Part shown: positions 1 to 5,937 of the stretch, one piece after another | Numbering within the stretch: position 1 is the stretch's first letter | Layout of the letters: each line of letters opens with the position of its first letter | Source of the DNA: JBBIQZ01 sp037442065 | GTDB lineage: Bacteria > Patescibacteriota > CPR2_A > CG2-30-33-46 | Assembly (NCBI GenBank): GCA_037442065.1 | Contig: JBBIQZ010000040.1 | Span: 1-6,370, forward strand | DNA: 6,370 nucleotides | Direction: 5' to 3' | Notes under the pieces: generated by a model | The model's input: only the letters and a program-made list of their open reading frames with translations | What the model was told of the DNA's origin: nothing | Databases searched by the model: none | Translations under genes and position numbers: made by a program

Positions 1-1
1 C

Positions 2-2329
2 TTGAAAAAAGAATTGAAAATCGGAATACTAAGAATTCATGAAGAATTTTGGCCATTTTTGGAAACTCTGATTAAAGGGTTGGGACACATTCCAGTAAAG
101 GGCACAACTTCAAGAAAGACTATGAATTTCGGAACAAAAGAATGCGAAAACGAACAATGCGTTGCCGTAAAAATCGCTATGGGACAAGCAATGGACCTAA
201 TAGAAAGTGTCGATTATCTGCTTATCCCAAACCTTATATCTATCTATGGTAGAACGTGGACATGCCCAAAATGGCTGGGACTTTATGACATGATAAAAAC
301 AACCGTCGAACCGAGAAAAATCCTCCATCCTACAGCTGATGCAAACCCTGATATCGGCGTTGTAAAGGCGATAAAAAGGATCACAAATCCCACGCTGGCT
401 AGTAATATCGGCCGGATAAAAAGGTTGGGCTTCACCCCTCTTCAAGTTATGGGACTGGATCTAGGAAAAAGTCTAGGTAGTGGAACGATTAGATCTTTAA
501 GAGCGATTATAAAAGCTCAAAAAGCACAGAACAAAAGCAGTAAAGAAATTCAAAACGAACAAATATCCAAAGATCCGCGCGACAAAACAATCGCTTTAAT
601 CGGCCATCCATACCTGATAAACGACGAGTTCCTTAACTTCAAACTCACAAAAAAGCTAAAGAACCTGGGCGAATGGTCAAGACTCCCTTTCGAAACAGAA
701 AAGAAAAAAATCTGGGGAATAAACATAATAACTCCGGAAGCAGTCCCTCAAAAAGTCTGGGAAAAATATGCCAAGATGTATAGAAAACATATCTTTTGGG
801 GAACACACCGAAGAATGATTGGTTCTCTTCTCTACTGGTTAGATGAAGGAAAACTAGACGGCGTTATATTTTTAACAGGCGCTTTCTGCGGAGAAGATGC
901 TCTTATGGAACCGATATATAACAATATAATGGGGGAGGCCGGAATAGTATTTACAAGAATAACTATGGATGAACATTCTGCGGAAGCCGGGCTTATAACC
1001 AGAATAGAGGCTTTTGCCGATACTCTTCCTAAAAAAAGATCACTATACATGAAAAAATCCGTAAACGAAATCATACCGACAGAAATATCGGCACCGCTAA
1101 GCCCTGTTATTTCTTGTCCAAATTTAGGCTATGCTTCCATTGCCATAAAAGCGCTTTGCGAAAAAATGGGTGTACCCTTTGTGGAATCTACCCCTACAAC
1201 ATGGCGGTCTACAAACAGAGCATTAAGAAACACTCCTGAATTTGCCTGCAGACCTTTTAAAGTTACCTTGGGTAATATGATTGAAACCTTAGAAAAACAT
1301 CCGGAAGTAAATGTTTTCCTTCAAGGTGGCGGATCTGGCCCATGTAAATACGGCCTTTACCATGAAAGCCAGCAGGTTATCTTGGAAAATATGAGAGAAG
1401 AAATAGTAATTTGGCCCATAAAACCGCCTTCAGAAGAAGGAATTTCTTCTTTCTTTAAATGCTTCTCTCTACTTGACCAATATAAGAGGAAAACCATAGG
1501 CAGAAGCGAGATAGAAGAAGTTATAAAAAGATACTTGAAAAGAGAAGAAACGCCTAATATATACAAAGATTTGCCCCAAGAAACTCTGTGGCAAGTTATA
1601 AAGTACGGCTACCTCATAATGAGAGGATTAGATCAAATATACAAAGAAGGAATTGCATTAAGGCTGTTTGAGGAGAAAAAAGGATCAGCTTCTCAATATA
1701 TCAAGAGAGCCCAGAGCCTCTTCCTCAATATAGGACCTAATATTTCTGAAATCCCCGAAATAACCGAAGAGGCATTCCGAATTCTTAGAGAAATGCCGGC
1801 AGTTATTGACCTTAAAAATCCTATTGAGATAAAAAAAGCGATAAACCGATCTTTAAAGATTGGAATAGTCGGAGAATTTTATGAGGTATTGGCTTCGGAA
1901 TCCAACTTCGACATTGCAAGATGGCTTGGTGAAAGAGGAGTTTATGTAGAGAGAGGAATTCATGGTTCCGACTGGATAGATCCCTCTAGAAAATGTGTCG
2001 TTGAAGGAACTCCAAGAAAAGAAATCGCAAATATGGCAAAAAGTTATTTAGGTTTTTGCGGTGGGGACGGCCAGGAAACCATAGGCCACATAATCCATTA
2101 TTTTAAAAATGGATTCGATGGAGTAATTGCTATTAGGCCTCTAGGATGTATGCCAGAAACTGTTGCCGCACAAGTAATCCCTTATCTGCCGGAATATGGG
2201 ATTAATATACCTGTTTTAATTGTTACATTCGATGACCAAGAGGCTGGTTCACATTTATTAACAAGGCTTGAGGCTTTCTTAGATCAAATAACGTCACAAA
2301 AACAGATGAAAGAGGTGATGTTTACATGA
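2..2329 (+). CDS. Acyl-CoA dehydratase activase-related protein, fused COG3580 (DUF2229) + COG3581
   Basis: A 775-residue HgdB-like protein. Residues about 5-345 match the DUF2229/COG3580 pattern: a start like KIGILR, Cys48 and Cys53, YGRTWTCPK (Cys88), GHPYLINDEF (201-210), GAFCGEDA (Cys296) and MDEHSAEAGLITRIEAF (322-338). Residues about 368-775 match COG3581: SCPNLGYA (Cys372), EFACRPFK (Cys416), QGGGSGPCKYG (Cys448), GEFYEV (624-629), Cys686, RPLGCMPE (Cys716) and FDDQEAGSHLLTRLEAF (743-759). Both halves thus end in DGVI, then a Cys loop, then AG-x(2-3)-TR-x-EAF, so the chain looks like a fused pair of related subunits. Relatives bind iron-sulfur clusters and receive electrons from a COG1924 ATPase; here the conserved cysteines are candidate ligands (inference). 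The cytoplasmic substrate is unknown. The start used is TTG at base 2, which fits the family's usual N-terminus, but only one base precedes it, so an upstream start cannot be excluded. The next gene overlaps by ATGA. Confidence 0.85.
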   Translation: MKKELKIGILRIHEEFWPFLETLIKGLGHIPVKGTTSRKTMNFGTKECENEQCVAVKIAMGQAMDLIESVDYLLIPNLISIYGRTWTCPKWLGLYDMIKTTVEPRKILHPTADANPDIGVVKAIKRITNPTLASNIGRIKRLGFTPLQVMGLDLGKSLGSGTIRSLRAIIKAQKAQNKSSKEIQNEQISKDPRDKTIALIGHPYLINDEFLNFKLTKKLKNLGEWSRLPFETEKKKIWGINIITPEAVPQKVWEKYAKMYRKHIFWGTHRRMIGSLLYWLDEGKLDGVIFLTGAFCGEDALMEPIYNNIMGEAGIVFTRITMDEHSAEAGLITRIEAFADTLPKKRSLYMKKSVNEIIPTEISAPLSPVISCPNLGYASIAIKALCEKMGVPFVESTPTTWRSTNRALRNTPEFACRPFKVTLGNMIETLEKHPEVNVFLQGGGSGPCKYGLYHESQQVILENMREEIVIWPIKPPSEEGISSFFKCFSLLDQYKRKTIGRSEIEEVIKRYLKREETPNIYKDLPQETLWQVIKYGYLIMRGLDQIYKEGIALRLFEEKKGSASQYIKRAQSLFLNIGPNISEIPEITEEAFRILREMPAVIDLKNPIEIKKAINRSLKIGIVGEFYEVLASESNFDIARWLGERGVYVERGIHGSDWIDPSRKCVVEGTPRKEIANMAKSYLGFCGGDGQETIGHIIHYFKNGFDGVIAIRPLGCMPETVAAQVIPYLPEYGINIPVLIVTFDDQEAGSHLLTRLEAFLDQITSQKQMKEVMFT
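2311..2320 (+). promoter_or_regulatory. Strong Shine-Dalgarno for the activator ATPase
   Basis: AGAGGTGATG lies inside the end of the upstream gene. AGGTGA (2313-2318) is close to the ideal anti-SD complement and sits 7 nt before the ATG at 2326. Together with the ATGA overlap it fixes the start of the second gene and implies translational coupling with tightly matched output of the two proteins. Confidence 0.75.
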
Positions 2330-3357
2330 GATCCGTATATTTAGGGATTGATGTTGGATCAGTAAGCACGAACCTCGTGTTTGTAGATCCTCAAGGAAAA
2401 GTTGTTTTTGAAACTGTATATATAAGAACAGAAGGCCAACCTATAAAAGCTATCAAGAATGGTCTCTTAAAAATAAAAGAAGGCTTACCTCCAGATGTAA
2501 AGATAGCCGGCGTTGGAACAACGGGGTCGGGAAGAAACTTAGCCTCGGTTATAGTTGGAGCAGACATTGTTAAAAATGAAATAACCGCCCACGCTATAGC
2601 CTCCAAGAATACTGTATCTGATGTTAGCACAGTTTTAGAAATCGGCGGACAGGACTCAAAAATCATCCTTTTAGATAATGGAGTCGTCGTTGATTTTGCT
2701 ATGAATACTGTTTGTGCTGCCGGAACAGGCTCATTCTTAGATCACCAATCATCACGACTTGGGATTCCGATAGAAGACTTCGGTGATTATGCCCTAAAAG
2801 CAGAAAACGGCGCCCAAATTGCCGGTCGCTGCTCGGTATTTGCCGAATCGGACATGATCCATAAACAACAGGTTGGTTATGCGGCCGAAGAAATCATCTA
2901 CGGACTTTGCCAAGCATTGGTCAGGAATTATCTAAACAATCTGGCAAAAGGGAAAAAAATACGATCGACCATTGTTTTCCAAGGTGGTGTTGCTGCCAAC
3001 AAGGGGATGAAAAGGGCTTTCGAAGAAGCATTAGGAACTGAAATAATTATTCCAAAATACTTCAATGTTATGGGAGCCTTAGGGGCAGCAATTCTAGCGA
3101 AAGAATATACAAAATCCCAAAGGGAAATTACCAGTTTCAAGGGATTTGAAACGGCCAAAGTTGACTATAAAACTTCCAGCTTTTACTGTAATGGATGTGA
3201 AAATAACTGTGAAATCGTAAGAATTAAAGACGATAAGAGAGTCTTAGCCTACTGGGGCGGAAGATGCGGCAAATGGGAAAATAAAATAATGGAAGACAAT
3301 CTTTCCGAGAAAATTAGTATACAAAACAACAATTGCGCAACTTGCATGGACACATAA
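2326..3357 (+). CDS. 2-hydroxyacyl-CoA dehydratase activator-type ATPase (COG1924, BadF/BadG/BcrA/BcrD family)
   Basis: A 343-residue ASKHA-fold ATPase. Visible motifs are the phosphate-1 loop GIDVGSVSTN (7-16), GVGTTGSGR (62-70), EIGGQDSK (105-112), NTVCAAGTGSF (Cys130), AGRCSVFAESDMI (Cys169) and the adenosine-site FQGGVAANKGM (218-228). In HgdC-type activators the equivalents of Cys130 and Cys169, one pair from each monomer of a homodimer, hold one [4Fe-4S] cluster; ATP hydrolysis then pushes an electron to the partner protein. The partner here is almost surely the fused protein encoded just upstream, which overlaps this start by ATGA. HgdC itself is about 260 aa. The extra ~80 residues carry Cys288, Cys291, Cys295 and Cys314 (CNGCENNC then GGRCGKW), plus a CATC pair (337, 340) at the very end. 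Similar cysteine segments link the ATPase and DUF2229 parts in the large fused members of the family. The exact substrate is not determinable. Confidence 0.92.
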   Translation: MRSVYLGIDVGSVSTNLVFVDPQGKVVFETVYIRTEGQPIKAIKNGLLKIKEGLPPDVKIAGVGTTGSGRNLASVIVGADIVKNEITAHAIASKNTVSDVSTVLEIGGQDSKIILLDNGVVVDFAMNTVCAAGTGSFLDHQSSRLGIPIEDFGDYALKAENGAQIAGRCSVFAESDMIHKQQVGYAAEEIIYGLCQALVRNYLNNLAKGKKIRSTIVFQGGVAANKGMKRAFEEALGTEIIIPKYFNVMGALGAAILAKEYTKSQREITSFKGFETAKVDYKTSSFYCNGCENNCEIVRIKDDKRVLAYWGGRCGKWENKIMEDNLSEKISIQNNNCATCMDT

Positions 3358-3372
3358 ATGTGTCCTTTTTTT
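3348..3372 (+). terminator. Rho-independent terminator of the activase operon, overlapping the stop codon
   Basis: GGACACAT (3348-3355) and ATGTGTCC (3358-3365) are perfect complements, an 8-bp arm (or 7 bp with a TAAA loop), followed at once by seven T residues (3366-3372). The TAA stop of the ATPase gene (3355-3357) lies at the apex, so the last coding codons form the left arm. There is no A-tract on the left side, so it works mainly for + strand transcripts. Confidence 0.88.
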
Positions 3373-3415
3373 ATTTACCTACCATCATTTAATTATCTAA
3401 TAAAAAGGTAAATAA
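3371..3415. repeat. 10-bp perfect inverted repeat with 25-nt A+T-rich spacer
   Basis: TTATTTACCT (3371-3380) is the exact complement of AGGTAAATAA (3406-3415). The left arm begins inside the T-tract of the operon terminator. The spacer (3381-3405) is A+T-rich and contains, on the - strand, a GATAAT box (3397-3392) without a good -35. It could be a hairpin in RNA or a protein-binding site; nothing decides between them. Confidence 0.5.
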
Positions 3416-3440
3416 CACCGATGACACTAGCGCCTCGTTG

Positions 3441-3618
3441 GACAATTTTCGCTACTCCTCTTGCTACAACCTATCAGCGAACTCCTCTTATTCGCTAATA
3501 GGTCGGGCAGAGCGACCATTGGTCATTGGTCGTTTTATATTCCCCTCTGCCGGGGCCGAGAAAGACTTGAAGTTTCACGAGACTCCTTTCTCTCATCGAC
3601 CGCTGCCGAACAATTGTC
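3441..3618 (+). ncRNA. Candidate structured RNA, family not recognised
   Basis: A closing long-range helix joins 3441-3451 (GACAATTTTCG) to 3607-3618 (CGAACAATTGTC), 11 pairs with one bulged C at 3611. Inside lie three hairpin units. Unit 1: 3469-3481 with 3491-3503, 13 positions with one C-A mismatch on + (a G-U pair if the - strand is the RNA), loop CTCCTCTTA. Unit 2: GGCAGAG (3506-3512) with CTCTGCC (3545-3551), enclosing CGACCA/TGGTCG (3513-3518/3527-3532). Unit 3: GAGAAAG (3558-3564) with CTTTCTC (3586-3592), enclosing AGTTT/AGACT around CACG. GGTCG (3501-3505) could also pair with CGACC (3597-3601). The segment is richer in G+C than its flanks, contains no convincing gene, and matches no RNA family I can name (not tRNA, tmRNA, SRP or RNase P by their conserved cores). 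Orientation is uncertain; + is slightly favoured by the big hairpin and T-run downstream. No clear promoter is visible. Confidence 0.4.
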
Positions 3619-3627
3619 AGACGAATC

Positions 3628-3693
3628 CCATAGGGGCTCAAAATTGCATATATACTATACATACAATTTGAAGTCCCTATGGATAAAATTTTT
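3628..3693 (+). terminator. Large hairpin followed by an A+T stretch, possible terminator or 3' end of the candidate RNA
   Basis: CCATAGGG (3628-3635) pairs with CCCTATGG (3675-3682). The helix continues through GC/GT and TC/GA to AAATTG (3641-3646) with CAATTT (3664-3669), with single bulged A residues at 3640 and 3672 and a 17-nt A+T-rich loop. The downstream ATAAAATTTTT has its T5 run only about 6 nt after the stem, so termination would be weak. The pairing is clear; the terminator role is inference. Confidence 0.4.
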
Positions 3694-3749
3694 AAGTTTC
3701 CGGTATTTTAAAAATATTTTAGCAAAGCAAGCAATTGGATATCAACAAC

Positions 3750-3781
3750 TAAATTGTTAAATTGTTCCATTGTTAAATTGT
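3750..3781. repeat. Four tandem copies of an 8-bp unit (TAAATTGT)
   Basis: Units at 3750-3757, 3758-3765, 3766-3773 (variant TCCATTGT) and 3774-3781. Flanking bases make ATCAACAA (3740-3747) complementary to TTGTTGAT (3778-3785), so the array also sits in an inverted repeat. This is a short A+T-rich microsatellite in noncoding DNA; no function is evident. Confidence 0.7.
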
Positions 3782-3792
3782 TGATTTTCTTT

Positions 3793-3853
3793 AGCAATTT
3801 AGCAATTAGCGAAGCCACGTTTGACGTGGCGAAGCGACAGCAATTTAGCAATT
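3793..3853. repeat. 15-bp direct repeat flanking a 31-bp palindromic module at the 3' end of gyrB
   Basis: AGCAATTTAGCAATT occurs at 3793-3807 and again at 3839-3853, touching the gyrB stop codon. The 31 bp between (3808-3838) contain a perfect 7-bp stem GCCACGT/ACGTGGC (3814-3820/3824-3830, loop TTG), itself flanked by two copies of GCGAAGC (3809-3815 and 3829-3835). GCGAAGC is known as an unusually stable mini-hairpin in single-stranded DNA. No T-run follows the stem in the gyrB direction, so it is not a standard gyrB terminator, though it may shield the mRNA 3' end. Confidence 0.65.
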
Positions 3854-5895
3854 TAAATGTCTAAATTCTTAACACTCTTTGCATGGGCTTGGATAAACCG
3901 TTTTCTGGGCATCACTTCATCGCCCATCAAAATAGAAAATATTTCGTTGGCTTTTTCGGCATCTTCAATATTCACCTGAAACAAGACTCGGTTTTCCGGA
4001 TTCATAGTCGTTTCCCAAAGTTGCTCGGGGTTCATTTCTCCTAACCCTTTGTATCGCTGAATGGAAATACCGGCCACTTTAGTTGCTTCGTCTACTGTTT
4101 CAACCTGTTCTGTTTCGTTTGCTGGCTCGCCTTCTATTTCTTCCAACACTGATTTTTCTTTTTGCTCTTCCTTGTTCCTTGCTCCTTGCTCCTTGCTCCT
4201 TGCTTTAGAACTTAGTTCCGAAATTATTTCTTCTTTATCAGCATCGGTATAAGCGTAATGAGCCTCTTTACCTTTAGAAATTTTATAAAGCGGTGGTTGA
4301 GCGATATACAAATGCCCGCCGGAAATTAGCTCTTCAAAGTGGCGGTAAAATAAAGTTAATAAAAGAGTTCTAATGTGAGCGCCGTCAACATCGGCATCGG
4401 TCATAATCACAATTCGGCCGTAGCGCAAACGAGACATATCCATTTGCTCGCCGATGGCAGTGCCTAAAGCAATAATTAAAGCTTTAATTTCTTGAGAGGC
4501 CAGCATTTTATCAAGTCTAGCTTTTTCAATATTTAAAATTTTACCTCTTAAAGGCAAAATTGCCTGAAATCCCCTGTCCCGACCTTGCTTGGCCGAACCT
4601 CCGGCCGAATCTCCTTCTACGATAAAGAGTTCTGATTTGGCGGGGTCCTTTTCCGAGCAATCCGCTAATTTTCCGGGCAGAGTTATTCCTTCTAAAATTC
4701 CTCTTTTTATAACGCTGTCTCTAGCGGCTCTAGCAGCCATTCTAGCTTTAGCAGCCAAGAAAACTTTTTCCATAATCCGCTTGGCGTCATCGGGATGTTC
4801 TTCTAAAAAAGCGGCAAATTTTTCACCCATCACTGATTCTACTACGGTTCTAACTTCCGGGTTTCCTAATTTTGCTTTTGTTTGGCCTTCAAATTGAGGA
4901 TTTTTTAATTTTACCGAAATAATAGCGGTTAAGCCTTCGCGAGCGTCTTCCCCTTGCAAAGCTAAATCTCCGTTTTTTAAATAGCCGAATTTTTTAGCAT
5001 AATCATTTATAACTCGGGTTAAAGAAGACCTAAAACCGGTCAAATGCATCCCGCCTTCAATAGTATGAATATTATTGGCATAAGTGTAAATATTTTCTTT
5101 AAAGCTATCTGTGTACTGCAAAGCAATTTCTGTGGTTATATCGGAAACTTCTTTTTCGGTATAAAAAATAGCTTCATTTAAAAAACCTTTATTTTTATCT
5201 AAATGTTTAATGTAAGAACTAATCCCGCCTTCAAAGTGAAAAGCATAAACCGCCCCGTCGCGATGGTCGGTAACTTTTATAGTAACACCCTTGGTTAAAT
5301 AGGCCTGCTGGCGGGCATAATCTAAAATGGTTCCTAAATTAAAGGTTGTTGTTTCGAAAATTTCCGGATCCGGCTGAAAAATGATGGTGGTTCCGGTTTC
5401 TTTGGATTTGCCGACCGGCTTCACTGCGCCTTGGGGTTTACCTCTTTTGTATTCTTGGGCATAAATTTTCCCATCGCGGGCAACCCGAGCTTCGGTCCAC
5501 AAAGACAAAGCATTAACAACAGAAACTCCCACACCATGCAAACCACCAGAAACCTTATAGCCGCCACCGCCAAATTTACCGCCGGCATGAAGCATTGTCA
5601 TTACAGTTTCTAAGGTGGATTTTTTGGTTTGAGGATGTTTTTCTACCGGAATTCCTCGGCCATTATCAGAAACTCTTACCTTATCGTCTTCTAAAATTTC
5701 TACTTCAATTTTATTGGCATATCCGGCCATGGCTTCATCAATTGCATTATCTATCACTTCCCAAACCAAGTGATGAAGACCGGCTGGCCCGGTTGAACCG
5801 ATGTACATTCCCGGCCTTTTTCTAACCGGCTCCAAACCGGTTAAAACCTGAATACTCTCGGCTTTATATTCATTTGCAGCTTTTTTTGTTGGCAT
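3853..5895 (-). CDS. gyrB: DNA gyrase subunit B
   Basis: A complete 680-residue type IIA topoisomerase ATPase subunit, which with GyrA (not in this window) introduces negative supercoils into DNA in the cytoplasm. GHKL ATPase motifs: EVIDNAIDEA (46-55; catalytic Glu46, Mg-binding Asn50), SDNGRGIP (76-83), HAGGKFGGGG (103-112) and the lid GGLHGVG (117-123). The transducer has the QTK loop (338-340) with Lys340 contacting ATP. The TOPRIM domain has EGDSAGG (427-433) and MTDADVDGAH (498-507) with the metal-binding acidic residues, and PLRGKILN (448-455). The C-terminal part has QRYKGLGEMNP (613-623) and MPRKRFIQ (662-669), ending in NLDI. ParE is very similar, but the ending and overall pattern favour GyrB. 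A low-complexity charged insert lies at about 553-608, partly encoded by a 7-bp tandem repeat, near where proteobacterial GyrB carries its larger insert. The start ATG is supported by AGGAG 4 nt upstream and the family-typical N-terminus. Confidence 0.95.
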   Translation of the reverse strand: MPTKKAANEYKAESIQVLTGLEPVRKRPGMYIGSTGPAGLHHLVWEVIDNAIDEAMAGYANKIEVEILEDDKVRVSDNGRGIPVEKHPQTKKSTLETVMTMLHAGGKFGGGGYKVSGGLHGVGVSVVNALSLWTEARVARDGKIYAQEYKRGKPQGAVKPVGKSKETGTTIIFQPDPEIFETTTFNLGTILDYARQQAYLTKGVTIKVTDHRDGAVYAFHFEGGISSYIKHLDKNKGFLNEAIFYTEKEVSDITTEIALQYTDSFKENIYTYANNIHTIEGGMHLTGFRSSLTRVINDYAKKFGYLKNGDLALQGEDAREGLTAIISVKLKNPQFEGQTKAKLGNPEVRTVVESVMGEKFAAFLEEHPDDAKRIMEKVFLAAKARMAARAARDSVIKRGILEGITLPGKLADCSEKDPAKSELFIVEGDSAGGSAKQGRDRGFQAILPLRGKILNIEKARLDKMLASQEIKALIIALGTAIGEQMDMSRLRYGRIVIMTDADVDGAHIRTLLLTLFYRHFEELISGGHLYIAQPPLYKISKGKEAHYAYTDADKEEIISELSSKARSKEQGARNKEEQKEKSVLEEIEGEPANETEQVETVDEATKVAGISIQRYKGLGEMNPEQLWETTMNPENRVLFQVNIEDAEKANEIFSILMGDEVMPRKRFIQAHAKSVKNLDI
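4170..4204 (-). repeat. Five tandem copies of a 7-bp unit inside gyrB
   Basis: On the + strand CCTTGCT is repeated at 4177-4204 (four exact copies), preceded by one variant CCTTGTT (4170-4176). On the coding strand it reads AGCAAGG and encodes residues about 564-576. Because 7 is not a multiple of 3, gain or loss of one or two units would shift the gyrB frame; only steps of three units (21 bp, 7 residues) keep it. The protein shows this as a heptad echo, ARSKEQG then ARNKEEQ. Confidence 0.9.
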
Positions 5896-5899
5896 TTCG

Positions 5900-5904
5900 C
5901 TCCT
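5900..5904 (-). promoter_or_regulatory. gyrB Shine-Dalgarno
   Basis: AGGAG reads on the - strand at 5904-5900, four bases (CGAA) before the ATG at 5895. The spacing is short but usable. A second, stronger-looking AGGAGG (5936-5931) further upstream has no start codon at a suitable distance and is instead part of the leader hairpin. Confidence 0.65.
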
Positions 5905-5910
5905 AATTTT

Positions 5911-5935
5911 AAATAAAAAGAGGTCTTTTACCTCC
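5911..5935 (-). terminator. Small hairpin with T-run between the RCC1-repeat gene and gyrB
   Basis: On the - strand GGAGGT (5935-5930) pairs with ACCTCT (5924-5919), six pairs including one G-U, loop AAAAG, followed by TTTTATTT. It could be a weak terminator for the RCC1-repeat gene or a leader element of gyrB. The stem is short, so efficiency should be low. Confidence 0.4.
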
Positions 5936-5937
5936 TA

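Noticed and set aside
197..3158. - strand frames of 69-91 codons opposite the activase operon
   Set aside because: All lie within firmly identified + strand coding sequence and show no independent signals.
3541..3606. Hammerhead-ribozyme-like pieces on the - strand (CGATGAGAG and GTGAAAC)
   Set aside because: The core needs CUGANGA with GAAA directly after stem II. Here the first box is altered and two extra bases precede GAAA, so the match looks accidental.
3628..3682. CCATAGGG resembling the 5' conserved part of RNase P RNA
   Set aside because: The neighbouring conserved core (GAGGAAAGTCCGGGC type) and the 3' P4 strand are absent on both strands; the octamer is simply a hairpin arm.
3438..3760. 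Two overlapping + strand open frames (77 and 99 codons) in the spacer
   Set aside because: Neither has a convincing SD, their translations are low in recognisable pattern, and they run through the helices and tandem repeats of the noncoding region.
3814..3830. GCCACGT/ACGTGGC stem as a classical gyrB terminator
   Set aside because: On the gyrB strand the stem is followed by TTCGCTAATTGC, with no T-run, so intrinsic termination is not supported.
3736..3854. CRISPR array
   Set aside because: The repeats are 8-bp contiguous units or one 15-bp pair, with no regular spacers and no cas genes.
4061..5825. Several + strand frames of 60-102 codons opposite gyrB
   Set aside because: They are antisense shadows of the conserved gyrB frame, without their own SD or recognisable protein pattern.
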